Source of the DNA: Streptomyces ficellus
GTDB lineage: Bacteria > Actinomycetota > Actinomycetes > Streptomycetales > Streptomycetaceae
Direction: 5' to 3'
Assembly (NCBI RefSeq): GCF_009739905.1
Contig: NZ_CP034279.1
Coordinates: 2,108,001 to 2,172,000 of the forward strand
DNA length: 64,000 bases
Shown here: one piece after another, positions 16,823-25,491 of the stretch
Position numbering within the stretch: position 1 is the first letter of the stretch
Layout of the letters: every line of letters begins with the position of its first letter
Translations under genes and position numbers: made by a program
Notes under the pieces: generated by a model
Seen by the model: the letters and a program-made list of their open reading frames with translations, nothing else
Told to the model about the DNA's origin: nothing
Database searches by the model: none

Positions 16823-17488
16823 TCAGCCGTCGCCGCGGCCGAGGATGCCGCGTTCGTAGGCGACGGCGACGGCGGCGGCGCGGTCGGCCACGTCCAGTTT
16901 GGCGTAGATGTGGGTGAGGTGGGTCTTGACGGTCGCCTCACTGATGAACAGCTCGGCCGCGATGCGGCGGTTGGACGTGCCGCGGGCGACGAGGGCGATG
17001 ACCTCGCGTTCGCGGGCGGAGAGCGCCTCGCCGGGGCCTCCCGGTGCGGCCGGGGAGCGGACGGCGCCGACGAGCCGGGTCGCGACGGCGGGCGAGAGCA
17101 CGGTGCGGCCGTCGGCGGCGGCCCGTACGGCGGTGAACAGGTCCTCGCGCGGGGCGTCCTTGAGGAGGTAGCCGGTGGCGCCCGCCTCGATCGCGGGGAT
17201 GGTGTCGGAGTCGGTGTCGTACGTGGTGAGGACGAGGACCTTGGCGCGGGCGCCGCGGCGGGTCAGTTCGCGGATGGCGTCCACGCCGCCGCCGCCGGGC
17301 ATGCGCAGGTCCATCAGGACGACGTCGGGGTCCAGGCGCAGCGCGCTCTCCACGCCCCGTACTCCGTCCGGGGCCTCGCCGAGGACCTGGAAGCCGGGTT
17401 CGGTGGCGAACATGCCGCGCAGGCCGTCGCGTACGACGGGGTGGTCGTCGACGATCAGGAGCGTGATGGTGCGTGCCGGGTCAGCCAT
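16823..17488 (-). CDS. NarL/LuxR-family response regulator (221 aa)
   Basis: Receiver domain residues are complete: D14-D15, phospho-acceptor D60 in 'VLMDLRMPG', T88 and K110. A LuxR-type helix-turn-helix covers about 155-215 ('LSAREREVIALVARGTSNRRIA'). The start overlaps the 3' end of the sensor kinase gene by eight bases, so the two are co-translated. It is the last gene of an operon of ABC ATPase, permease, kinase and regulator, suggesting it controls that exporter. Direct repeats of CGGCCGATG upstream of the operon are candidate binding sites. Confidence 0.93.
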   Translation of the reverse strand: MADPARTITLLIVDDHPVVRDGLRGMFATEPGFQVLGEAPDGVRGVESALRLDPDVVLMDLRMPGGGGVDAIRELTRRGARAKVLVLTTYDTDSDTIPAIEAGATGYLLKDAPREDLFTAVRAAADGRTVLSPAVATRLVGAVRSPAAPGGPGEALSAREREVIALVARGTSNRRIAAELFISEATVKTHLTHIYAKLDVADRAAAVAVAYERGILGRGDG

Positions 17489-18713
17489 GGGGCACCAACG
17501 GTACGCGAGCCGACACCGCCGTACCGGCGCCCGGTTCGGACTCGACGGAGACGGAGCCGGCGAGGCGGGCGGCCCGGGCGCGCATGCCGTCGAGGCCGAA
17601 GCCGCCGGTGCGGGAGCGGGGCGGCAGGGCGGCGGGGTCGAAGCCGCGTCCGTCGTCGCGTACGTCGAGGGTGACCTCGTCGCCCATGTAGGACAGGGTG
17701 ACGCCGGCGCGGGAGGCGTGGGCGTGGCGGCCGGTGTTGGCGAGGGCCTCCTCGGCGATGCGCAGGAGGCCGGCGGCCAGCTCGTCGTGCAGGGCCTCCT
17801 CGGTGCCGGTGACGGTGAACCGGGCGGCTACGCCGGTGCGTTCGGACCAGGTGGTGACGGTCTTGTGCAGCGCGTCGGGGAGGCTGCCGTGTTCCAGGGC
17901 GGCGGGGCCGAGGTCGTGCACGGAGCGGCGGGCCTCGCCCAGGCTGTGCCGGGCCAGCGCGGTGGCGCGGTCCAGGTGCCGGCGTGCGGCGTCGGGGTCC
18001 TGGGTGGCGGTGACGGCCTGGAGCTGGGCGATGATGCCGGTCAGGCCCTGGGCGATGGTGTCGTGGATCTCGGCGGCCAGCCGGCGCCGCTCGTCGGCGA
18101 CGCCGGCTTCCCTCGCCTGGACGAGGAGCTGGGCGTGGAGGCCCGCGTTCTCGGTGAGGGCCTGTTCCAGGCGGGTGTTGGCGCGTTCCAGCTCGGTGAT
18201 GGTGGCGGAGCGTTCGGCGGTCCGCTCGGCCTCCTTGTCGCCGAGGTGGGCGAAGAGCAGGGCAAGGCAGACGTTGAGCACCAGCAGGGCCGCGAACAGC
18301 AGCCACTGCACGAGGCCGGCCGGCGGCAGCCCGCCGGACTGGGAGCCGGCCATGGTGACGGCGGTGGCCAGGAGCCCGGCGCGGGTGACCCGGGCGGGCA
18401 GCAGCCGGGCGGCGTCGAAGTACCCGATGACGGCGAAGATGGCGAACAGCGGGTTCAGCCAGGTCAGGGCGGCGGCGAGCACGGTCCGTGCGGTGAAGTA
18501 CACCTGGCCGCGGGCGGTGTGGCCGGGCTCCGGCGCGCCCTGCCACAGCTGGAGGGCGACGGTGGCGGCCAGGAGGCCGCCCGCCGCGTACACCTCGGTG
18601 CGCGTCATGAAGAAGTGGGCGGTGGCCGCGCCGATGGCGGTGGCGAGGGCCAGCAGCGCGTAGGGGCCCCAGCGGAAGAACTGGTCCCATCGTTCCTCGA
18701 CGGTCGTCGTCAT
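17481..18713 (-). CDS. Sensor histidine kinase, NarL-type partner (HisKA_3), 410 aa
   Basis: Five or six N-terminal membrane segments (about residues 16-155) carry no large extracellular domain, so sensing is probably within the membrane. A coiled-coil linker (160-205) leads to a HisKA_3 dimerization domain with phospho-acceptor H217 in 'AAEIHDTIAQG', then an HATPase domain with 'DDGRGFDP'. ATG at 18713 is the natural start; a longer reading into the permease gene is rejected. It is 20 nt downstream of the permease and overlaps the response regulator, resembling LiaS/DesK-like systems that watch membrane-active agents. Confidence 0.92.
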   Translation of the reverse strand: MTTTVEERWDQFFRWGPYALLALATAIGAATAHFFMTRTEVYAAGGLLAATVALQLWQGAPEPGHTARGQVYFTARTVLAAALTWLNPLFAIFAVIGYFDAARLLPARVTRAGLLATAVTMAGSQSGGLPPAGLVQWLLFAALLVLNVCLALLFAHLGDKEAERTAERSATITELERANTRLEQALTENAGLHAQLLVQAREAGVADERRRLAAEIHDTIAQGLTGIIAQLQAVTATQDPDAARRHLDRATALARHSLGEARRSVHDLGPAALEHGSLPDALHKTVTTWSERTGVAARFTVTGTEEALHDELAAGLLRIAEEALANTGRHAHASRAGVTLSYMGDEVTLDVRDDGRGFDPAALPPRSRTGGFGLDGMRARAARLAGSVSVESEPGAGTAVSARVPLVPHG

Positions 18714-18733
18714 GGCGGCATTCTCGCGGTGGC

Positions 18734-19516
18734 TCACTCCCAGCGGAACCAGCGGGCCGCCGCCCAGGTCAGCAGCGCGGTCCACAGGGCCAGCACGCCC
18801 AGGTGGGTCCAGCCGGGCCAGCCGCCCGCCGCCGCGTTGTCCAGTGCCTCGGACGCGGCGCCGAACGGGGTGAGGTGGACGATGCTCCGCAGGGTGTCCG
18901 GCATGACCTGGACGGGCACCCAGACGCCGGCGGTGAACATCGTGGGGAAGAACACGGCCGAGCCGACGGCCGTGGCGACCTTCTGGGTGCGGGAGACGGC
19001 ACACACGGTGGCGCCGAGGGCGAGGGCGACCGCCACGGCGAGGAGCAGCGCCACGAGGTATCCGGCGGGCTGCTGCGGGAGGCGTACGCCGAAGGCGGTC
19101 CGGCCGACGGCGATCACCGCGCCGGCGGACAGCAGCGCCACGGCGCCGTGGACGGTCAGCTGGGCGGTGAGGAGGGCGGACGGCCGGACGGGGGTGGTGG
19201 ACATGCGGCGCAGGATGCCGCGCTCGCGGTAGCCGGTGAGGACCGGGGGCATGGCCTGGAGTCCGGACATGATCAGGGCGAAGAGCACGGAGATCGGTAC
19301 GTACAGGTCGATGACGCGGAGGCCGCCGAGGTCGTCGGACGGTTCCCGGAAGGAGGGGATGAGCCCGAGGATCACCAGGAGGAGGGCCGGGGAGACGAGC
19401 ACCCAGAACAGGGAGCCGGGTTCGCGGGCGAAGAGGCGCGCCTCGGTCTTCAGGACGGTGCTGTTCATCGGTCGGCTCATCGGTCGGCTCATCGTTCGGC
19501 TCATCGGTCGGCTCAT
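18734..19516 (-). CDS. ABC-2 type transporter permease (260 aa)
   Basis: Six membrane segments in the ABC-2 arrangement, including 'LFWVLVSPALLLVILGLIP' and the cytoplasmic 'GYRERGILRRMSTTPVRP' motif typical of drug/antibiotic exporters. The first possible ATG (19516) overlaps the ATPase stop (ATGA) and has GGAG seven bases upstream. It is followed in frame by four more ATGs because the 12-bp unit ATGAGCCGACCG is repeated, giving an N-terminus of repeated Met-Ser-Arg-Pro. The conserved protein begins only at the fifth Met (19468), so the true start could be any of them. Confidence 0.9.
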   Translation of the reverse strand: MSRPMSRTMSRPMSRPMNSTVLKTEARLFAREPGSLFWVLVSPALLLVILGLIPSFREPSDDLGGLRVIDLYVPISVLFALIMSGLQAMPPVLTGYRERGILRRMSTTPVRPSALLTAQLTVHGAVALLSAGAVIAVGRTAFGVRLPQQPAGYLVALLLAVAVALALGATVCAVSRTQKVATAVGSAVFFPTMFTAGVWVPVQVMPDTLRSIVHLTPFGAASEALDNAAAGGWPGWTHLGVLALWTALLTWAAARWFRWE

Positions 19517-19526
19517 CGGTCGGCTC
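19469..19526. repeat. 12-bp tandem repeat at the ABC ATPase/permease junction
   Basis: The minus-strand unit ATGAGCCGACCG recurs four times (starts at 19516, 19504, 19492, 19480; one copy has GAACG) with a partial unit before it. Each copy carries an ATGA start. The array spans the stop of the ATPase and the 5' end of the permease. Confidence 0.92.
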
Positions 19527-20436
19527 CGTTGGTGAGGGCCAGGTAGGCGTCGTCCAGGGTGGCTTCGGTGACGCGCAGCCGGCGGGCGGTGATGCGGTGG
19601 CGGGCGAGCAGCGAGACGACGGCGTTGACGGTCTCGTCGGTGCCCTCGATGGCGATGCCGCCGTCGTCGGCGGTGCGGACGGACACGGCGCCGGGCAGGG
19701 CGGCCAGTTCGCGGTCGTCGAGCGGGGCGGAGGGGGTGAAGGAGATGACGGTGGAGACGGTGGCGCGGCGGATCAGCCCGGCGGGGGTGTCGAGCGCGGC
19801 GACGCGCCCCTGGTCGATGACGGCGACGCGGTCGCAGAGCCGCTGGGCCTCCTCCATGAAGTGGGTGACGAGCAGGACCGTGACACCGCTGTCGCGTACG
19901 TCCTCGATCAGCTCCCACGTCTCGCGGCGGGCGCGCGGGTCCAGGCCGGTGGTCAGCTCGTCGAGGACGACCGCGCGCGGGTCGCCGATCAGCGCGAGGG
20001 CGATGGACAGCCGCTGTTTCTGGCCGCCGGACAGCTTGGCGAACCGGGTGGTGAGGACGCGCCCTTCGGCGAGGCCCAGCCGTTCGGCGAGAACTCGCCA
20101 GTCGGCGGGGCGTTCGTGGAACGAGGCGTACAGTTCCAGCGCCTCACGGACGGTGATCTTCGGCTGGAGCTCGCTCTGCTGGAGCTGGGCGCCCAGGACG
20201 CGGGTGACCTCGTCGTGGTGGGTGACGGGGTCCAGGCCCGCGACGCGTACGGTGCCGGCGTCGGGCGTCCTGAGCCCTTCGACGCACTCGACGGTCGTGG
20301 TCTTGCCCGCGCCGTTGGGGCCGAGGATGCCGAACACCTCGCCCTCGGCGACGGTGAAGGACACGTCCGCGACGGCCGTCCTGCCGCCGTAGGCCTTGCG
20401 CAGCCCGGTCACTTCCATCATGGGGGTCTTCGTCAT
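19513..20436 (-). CDS. ABC transporter ATP-binding protein (307 aa)
   Basis: Nucleotide-binding subunit with Walker A 'GPNGAGKTT' near residue 39, signature 'LSGGQKQRL' and Walker B 'AVVLDELTTGLDP', and a C-terminal extension of about 80 residues as in DrrA-type drug exporters. The usual proline after the catalytic glutamate is replaced by leucine. Start ATG at 20434-20436; the leader has no clear ribosome site. It heads a four-gene operon with its permease and a two-component system, most likely an export/self-protection module for a lipid-soluble or membrane-active compound. Confidence 0.93.
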   Translation of the reverse strand: MTKTPMMEVTGLRKAYGGRTAVADVSFTVAEGEVFGILGPNGAGKTTTVECVEGLRTPDAGTVRVAGLDPVTHHDEVTRVLGAQLQQSELQPKITVREALELYASFHERPADWRVLAERLGLAEGRVLTTRFAKLSGGQKQRLSIALALIGDPRAVVLDELTTGLDPRARRETWELIEDVRDSGVTVLLVTHFMEEAQRLCDRVAVIDQGRVAALDTPAGLIRRATVSTVISFTPSAPLDDRELAALPGAVSVRTADDGGIAIEGTDETVNAVVSLLARHRITARRLRVTEATLDDAYLALTNGADR

Positions 20437-20589
20437 GGGACGAGCGTGCCGGTGGGGCGGGGGCCGGCACATCGGCCGTCCCGCTCCACCCGGCATCGGC
20501 CGATCGGTTGATGCGCGGGTACGACCGTCCGCCGGTCCGGGGGAAAACCGCGTGAGCGATGTCAGTGCCGAACCGTAGTCTCGCTCCTG

Positions 20590-22383
20590 ATGCCGAAACC
20601 GGATGCAACGACCAAGGACCGCTCGACTGTTCGCGTGCTGCTGCGCCTGTGGCCGTACGTGCGCCCCGTGCGGGCGCGGATCGGGACGGCGGCGGTGGTC
20701 GCCGTCGTGGCGTCCTGCCTGGGACTGGTCATCCCCCTCGTGCTGAAGTGGATCGTCGACGGCCCGGTGGCCCGCCGGGAGCCGGGCGGGGTGTGGTTCG
20801 GGGCGCTGGTGGTGCTGGCGCTCGGGGTCGCGGAGGCGGTGCTGTTCGGCCTGCGGCGGTGGCTGGTGGCGCGGCCGCTGGCCGGGGTCGAGGCCGCGAT
20901 GCGCGCCGGCCTGTACCGGCACCTCCAGCGGCTGCCGGTGGCGTTCCACGACCGGTGGGCGTCGGGCCAGTTGCTGTCGCGGGCGACGACGGACCTGTCG
21001 CTGATCCGCATGTTCCTGGCGTTCCCGCTGACGTTCCTGTTCGTCAACGGGGTGACGGTGGTGGTGGGCTGCGGGGTCCTGCTGGTGCAGGACTGGACGC
21101 TGGGCCTGGTGCTGCTGCTGCCGGTGGCGCCGCTGATCGTGGTGTGCTCGCTGTTCGAGTCGCGGTACTCGCTGGTGGCGCGGCGGGCCCAGGACCAGGT
21201 CGGTGATCTGACGACGGTCGTCGAGGAGAGCGTCCTCGGCATCCGGATCATCAAGGGGTTCGGCCGGCACCGGAGCCAGGCGGAGGCGTTCGGTGGTCTG
21301 GCGGAGCGGCTGCGGGGCACGGAGCTGGGCAAGGCGCGGCTGCTGGCGGGCATCTGGGCGGTGATCACGATCGTGCCCGAACTGGCCATCGGGGCCGCGC
21401 TGGTGCTGGGCACCGTCCAGGTGGCGGACGGGGCGCTGTCCGCCGGGACGCTGGTGGCGTTCCTGTCGACGGCGCTGGCGCTGCGCTGGCCGGTCGAGTC
21501 GATCGGGTTCCTGCTGGCGATGAGCCAGGAGGCGGCGACGTCGGTGGAGCGGTACTTCGAGGTGATGGACGAGGCGGAGGAGGACGACGGGGGCTCCCGT
21601 GCCGTGCCGCCCGTCCCCGCGTCCGGGCCCGGCGGGCTGCGGTTCGAGAACGTCTCGTTCCGCTATCCGGACGCGCCGGAGGGCGCGCCGCCGGTCCTGG
21701 ACGGGGTCGACCTGGTCGTCCGGCCCGGCGAGACCATGGCGCTGGTCGGTGCCACCGGTTCGGGCAAGACGACCCTGACGGCCCTGGTGCCACGGCTGCA
21801 CGAGGTGACGGGCGGGCGCGTCCTGCTGGACGGGGTCGACGTGGCGGCCATGCCCCGGGAGCGGCTGCGGGAGCTGGTGTCGGTGGCGTTCGAGGAGCCC
21901 ACCCTGTTCTCGGCGAGCGTCGGCGAGAACGTGCTGATGGGCGCCGGGCCCGGCGGCGCGGGCGGGCCCGAGCTGGGGCGGGCGCTGGAGGTGGCCCAGG
22001 CCGGGTTCGTCCGGGACCTGCCGCACGGCACCGGCACGCAGGTCGGCGAGCAGGGGCTGAGCCTGTCGGGCGGTCAGCGGCAGCGGCTGGCCCTGGCCCG
22101 GGCGGTGGTGGGCCGACCGCGGTTCCTGGTGCTGGACGACCCGCTGTCGGCGCTGGACGTCCACACGGAGGCGCTGGTCGAGGCCGCGCTGCGGGAGGTG
22201 CTGCGCGACACCACCGCCCTGGTCGTCGCCCACCGCCCCTCCACGGTCATGCTGGCCGACCGCGTCGCCCTCCTCTCGGGCGGCCGCGTCACGGCGGTCG
22301 GCACGCACCAGGAACTGCTGCGGGACAGCCGGGAGTACGCCTGGCTGATGTCGGGCGCCGGGACGACGGGTGGTGCGGAATGA
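20590..22383 (+). CDS. Heterodimeric ABC exporter, subunit A with degenerate ATP site (597 aa)
   Basis: Six membrane helices (about residues 25-300) precede a nucleotide-binding domain with Walker A 'GATGSGKTT' (387-395) and intact signature 'LSLSGGQRQR'. The Walker B is 'FLVLDDPLSALD': the catalytic glutamate is replaced by aspartate (D516-D517). Such a change marks the inactive site of heterodimeric exporters like TM287/288. The stop overlaps the next gene's start (ATGA at 22380), so the two subunits are made together. Cargo is unknown; relatives move drugs, lipids or peptides. It starts 153 bp from the divergent ABC-2 operon. Confidence 0.93.
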   Translation: MPKPDATTKDRSTVRVLLRLWPYVRPVRARIGTAAVVAVVASCLGLVIPLVLKWIVDGPVARREPGGVWFGALVVLALGVAEAVLFGLRRWLVARPLAGVEAAMRAGLYRHLQRLPVAFHDRWASGQLLSRATTDLSLIRMFLAFPLTFLFVNGVTVVVGCGVLLVQDWTLGLVLLLPVAPLIVVCSLFESRYSLVARRAQDQVGDLTTVVEESVLGIRIIKGFGRHRSQAEAFGGLAERLRGTELGKARLLAGIWAVITIVPELAIGAALVLGTVQVADGALSAGTLVAFLSTALALRWPVESIGFLLAMSQEAATSVERYFEVMDEAEEDDGGSRAVPPVPASGPGGLRFENVSFRYPDAPEGAPPVLDGVDLVVRPGETMALVGATGSGKTTLTALVPRLHEVTGGRVLLDGVDVAAMPRERLRELVSVAFEEPTLFSASVGENVLMGAGPGGAGGPELGRALEVAQAGFVRDLPHGTGTQVGEQGLSLSGGQRQRLALARAVVGRPRFLVLDDPLSALDVHTEALVEAALREVLRDTTALVVAHRPSTVMLADRVALLSGGRVTAVGTHQELLRDSREYAWLMSGAGTTGGAE

Positions 22384-24308
22384 CGGACACGATCGGCACG
22401 CCGGGCACACCCGGCACGAGCGACACGCCCGGCGTCGGGGGCACGCCCGGCACGAGCGGCGCACCCGTCACCGGGGGCGGTACGCCCGGCCCGGACGAGG
22501 TGCGCCGCGGCGGGGCGGACGCGTTCGACCGGGACGACCTGCCCGTCGACGCGGGCGCCACGGGGCGGCTGTTGCGGTCGCTGCTGGCGCCCCGGCGGGC
22601 GCGGGTGGGGCTGGCCGCGTTGTTGCTGCTGCTCCAGCAGGCCGCCGTGCAGGCCGGTCCGCTGCTCGTCGCGTACGCCATCGACCGTGCCGTACCGGCC
22701 CTGCGGCAGGGGGACCACGGTCCGCTGGTCGCGGTGGCGGCCGGGTACGCGGTGTGCGCCGTGGGCGCCGGGGTCTTCCAGTACGCGTTCATCCGCACCT
22801 CCGCGCGCGTCAACCAGGACGTCCTGCTCGACCTGCGCGGGCGGATCTTCCGGCACGCGCAGGCGCTGAGCATCGACTTCCACGAGCGGTACACCTCCGG
22901 CCGGCTGATCTCGCGCTCCACCACGGACGTCGAGTCGCTGCGGGAGCTGCTCGGCGAGGGGCTCCAGGAGCTGATCGGGGTCCTCCTGTCGTTCGCCTTC
23001 ATCTCGGTGCTCCTGCTCTGGCTGGACCTGGGCATCGGCGCGGTGGCGGTGGCCTCCTTCCTCCCGCTGTACCTGCTCGTCCGGCTCTACCGGCGGCGCG
23101 CGGCGGTCGCGTTCAGCGCGCGGTCGACGGCCATCGCGGCCGTCATCGTGAAGTTCGCGGAGACGATGAACGGCATCCGGCCGGTGCGCGCCTTCCGGCG
23201 GGAGCGGGCGAACGACGCGGCGTTCCAGGCGCTCAACCACCGCCACGAGCGCCGCAACGGCGACGCGATACTGGAGATGGCCCGCTATGTCGTGGGTTCC
23301 CGGCTGGTGGCGAACACGGCGGTCGCCGGCATGGTGCTGTGGGGCGCCTACCGGGTCGCGACGGGGACGCTCGCGCTCGGTGTGCTGGCGGCGGCGGTGC
23401 TGTACATGCGCCGGCTGTACGACCCGATCGACCGGCTCGCGATGTTCCTCAACTCCTACCAGTCGGCGGCGGCGTCGCTGGAGAAGATCGCCGGGCTGCT
23501 GGCGCAGACCCCCACGGTCCTGGAGCCCGCCTCGCCCCGCTCGCTGCCCCCGTCCCGGCCGGGGGTCCCGGGCCGTGCGGTCGTCTTCGAGGACGTCCGC
23601 TTCGGGTACCGCACGGGCGGCGAGGTCCTGCCGCGCTTCGGGCTGGACATCCCGGCGGGGCAGACGGTCGCGGTGGTCGGTTCGACGGGCGCGGGCAAGT
23701 CGACGCTCGCCAAGCTGCTGGCCCGGTTCTACGACCCCACCGGGGGGCGGGTCCTGCTGGACGGCGTGGACCTGCGGGACCTGGCCGTGCCGGAGCTGCG
23801 GCGCGGGGTGGTGATGGTGACGCAGGAGGCGTTCCTGTTCTCGGGGACGGTCGCGGAGAACATCGCGCTCGGGCGGCCGGACGCCACGCGCGAGGAGATC
23901 GAGCGGGCCGCGAAGGCGATCGGCGCCCATGACTTCATCGCGGGCCTCCCGGACGGCTACGACACCGACGTACGGAAGCGGGGTGGCCGGATCTCGGCCG
24001 GTCAGCGCCAGTTGGTGGCGTTCGCCCGGGCGCTGCTGGCCGACCCGGCGGTGCTGATCCTCGACGAGGCGACCAGTTCCCTGGACGTGCCCGGTGAGCG
24101 GGCGGTGCAGCGGGCCATGGACACGGTGCTGAACGGCCGGACGGCGGTGGTGATCGCCCACCGGCTGTCCACGGTGGAGATCGCGGACCGGGTGCTGGTG
24201 ATGGAGGGCGGCCGTGTCGTGGAGGACGGTTCGCCGGCGGAGCTGCTCCGGGGCGAGGGCCGGTTCGCGGGGCTGCACCGGGCGTGGCGGGAGAGTCTGG
24301 CCGGGTGA
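22380..24308 (+). CDS. Heterodimeric ABC exporter, subunit B with catalytic ATP site (642 aa)
   Basis: Partner of the preceding subunit. After a Gly/Thr/Pro-rich, repetitive N-terminal tail (about 60 residues) come six membrane helices and a nucleotide-binding domain with Walker A 'GSTGAGKST' and a normal Walker B 'LILDEATSSLD' (D562-E563). Its signature motif is changed to 'ISAGQRQ' (538-544). This pairs with the aspartate change in subunit A to make one degenerate and one consensus ATP site, as expected in a heterodimer. Translation is coupled to subunit A through ATGA. Confidence 0.93.
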   Translation: MTDTIGTPGTPGTSDTPGVGGTPGTSGAPVTGGGTPGPDEVRRGGADAFDRDDLPVDAGATGRLLRSLLAPRRARVGLAALLLLLQQAAVQAGPLLVAYAIDRAVPALRQGDHGPLVAVAAGYAVCAVGAGVFQYAFIRTSARVNQDVLLDLRGRIFRHAQALSIDFHERYTSGRLISRSTTDVESLRELLGEGLQELIGVLLSFAFISVLLLWLDLGIGAVAVASFLPLYLLVRLYRRRAAVAFSARSTAIAAVIVKFAETMNGIRPVRAFRRERANDAAFQALNHRHERRNGDAILEMARYVVGSRLVANTAVAGMVLWGAYRVATGTLALGVLAAAVLYMRRLYDPIDRLAMFLNSYQSAAASLEKIAGLLAQTPTVLEPASPRSLPPSRPGVPGRAVVFEDVRFGYRTGGEVLPRFGLDIPAGQTVAVVGSTGAGKSTLAKLLARFYDPTGGRVLLDGVDLRDLAVPELRRGVVMVTQEAFLFSGTVAENIALGRPDATREEIERAAKAIGAHDFIAGLPDGYDTDVRKRGGRISAGQRQLVAFARALLADPAVLILDEATSSLDVPGERAVQRAMDTVLNGRTAVVIAHRLSTVEIADRVLVMEGGRVVEDGSPAELLRGEGRFAGLHRAWRESLAG

Positions 24309-24422
24309 CCGGCTCCCCGGAAGCTCGCCGGGAACTCCCCGGAATATCCGTGCACGTGCATGGAGTTGGCGTGAGGGAGACCTGATCACCGGCGCCGGCG
24401 GCGTCACGAGAGCGGAGCAGAC

Positions 24423-25040
24423 ATGACCACCGAGACGGCAGCACCCGGCACCGACCGCTCGTTCCTCTTCGTCCTCGGCAGTTCCCGCGCCGACGGCAAC
24501 TCCGAGATCCTGGCGCGGGCCGCCGCCGAGCAGTTGCCGGCCGGCATACCGCAGCGCTGGGTGGACCTGTCGGGGCTGGTGCTGCCCGACTTCGAGGACG
24601 GGCGGCACGACACGGGCACCTGGACGGCCGGGGAGACCGAGGAGGACCTGCGGCGCGCGACCCTGGCGGCCACCGACGTCGTCCTCGTCTCGCCGCTGTA
24701 CTGGTACACGGTCTCGGCGCAGACCAAGCGCTACCTGGACTACTGGTCGGGCTGGCTGACCGCGCCGGGTTCGGACTTCAAGGAGCGGATGGCGGGCCGC
24801 ACCCTGTGGGGCGTGACGGTGATGGCGCACGAGGAGGAGGTCGTGGCCGACGGCATGCTGACGACCCTCAACAACTCGGCGGCGTACATGGGGATGCGCT
24901 TCGGCGGCGTGCTGTTCGGCAACGGTTCGCGGCCCGGTCAGGTGCGGGGCGACGAGGCGGCGCTGCTGCGCGCCAAGACCTTCTTCGACCGTGAGGCACC
25001 GCTCGCGCGCTTCCCGTACGAGGCGGCGGCGGCGCTGTAG
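24423..25040 (+). CDS. NADPH-dependent FMN reductase / flavodoxin-fold oxidoreductase (205 aa)
   Basis: The flavodoxin-like fold is shown by 'FLFVLGSSRADGNSEILAR' (phosphate-binding loop, residues 14-32) and 'VVLVSPLYWYTVSAQTKRYLD' (about 86-106), as in NADPH:FMN/quinone reductases. ATG at 24423 has GGAG five bases upstream. The protein is cytoplasmic. It is 114 nt downstream of the ABC exporter pair on the same strand, with a strong terminator after it, so it could be the last gene of that transcript. It could supply reduced flavin or reduce quinones; the substrate is not determinable. Confidence 0.85.
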   Translation: MTTETAAPGTDRSFLFVLGSSRADGNSEILARAAAEQLPAGIPQRWVDLSGLVLPDFEDGRHDTGTWTAGETEEDLRRATLAATDVVLVSPLYWYTVSAQTKRYLDYWSGWLTAPGSDFKERMAGRTLWGVTVMAHEEEVVADGMLTTLNNSAAYMGMRFGGVLFGNGSRPGQVRGDEAALLRAKTFFDREAPLARFPYEAAAAL

Positions 25041-25050
25041 CGGTTAGCCG

Positions 25051-25092
25051 GGTCCGCGTACGGCCGCCGAGGGGGGCGGCCGTGCGCGGACC
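25051..25092 (+). terminator. Strong terminator after the flavodoxin-fold gene
   Basis: An 18-bp stem with one G-T wobble (25051-25068 with 25075-25092, starting GGTCCGCG and ending CGCGGACC) and a six-base loop, 10 bp past the stop codon. Confidence 0.85.
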
Positions 25093-25491
25093 GGTGTGCG
25101 GCTGGCCGGATCCCCGCACGGGCCGGGGCGGGCCGCGGTAGGGGCGTGCCGTGCTCGCGTCACACGCCGTTCACACGGGGGAACGGCGCTCGGGGCCCCG
25201 GAAGTCCCGCCGTTGCCGGGCGGGCCGGGGTGGCGGACGGGGCCGGGGGGCGCAGGGTGAAACGTCCGCTTAACGAACATGACTTTTCGGGCAACGGACG
25301 ATTTCCGGCCAATCTGTTGACGCGCTCCTGACAGGGAGCCGCCTCCGGCGCCACTCTTACCCCGTTCTCCGCACCACGAGTTCGACGCGTGTTCCCTTGT
25401 TCGATCAGCACGTGTTCCGCGCTTGTTCAGGCTGCTCCGCCCGGTCGGCCCCACCCAGCCGTCCGGTACCCCCCTCGCAAAAGGAGTCCGC
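25093..25491. other. Intergenic region upstream of the M4 protease
   Basis: About 400 bp with no supported ORF. It contains an AT-richer patch (25255-25322) with short inverted hexamers CGTCCG/CGGACG and a TTGACG at 25317-25322 that lacks a convincing -10 partner. The promoter and any operator of the secreted protease presumably lie here, but I could not define them. Confidence 0.5.

Noticed and set aside
22074..24830. 918-codon minus-strand frame opposite the ABC exporter genes
   Set aside because: Low-complexity His/Arg/Pro-rich shadow; the plus strand encodes clear ABC domains.
25317..25322. TTGACG as a -35 box for the M4 protease
   Set aside because: No acceptable -10 element at 16-19 bp downstream.
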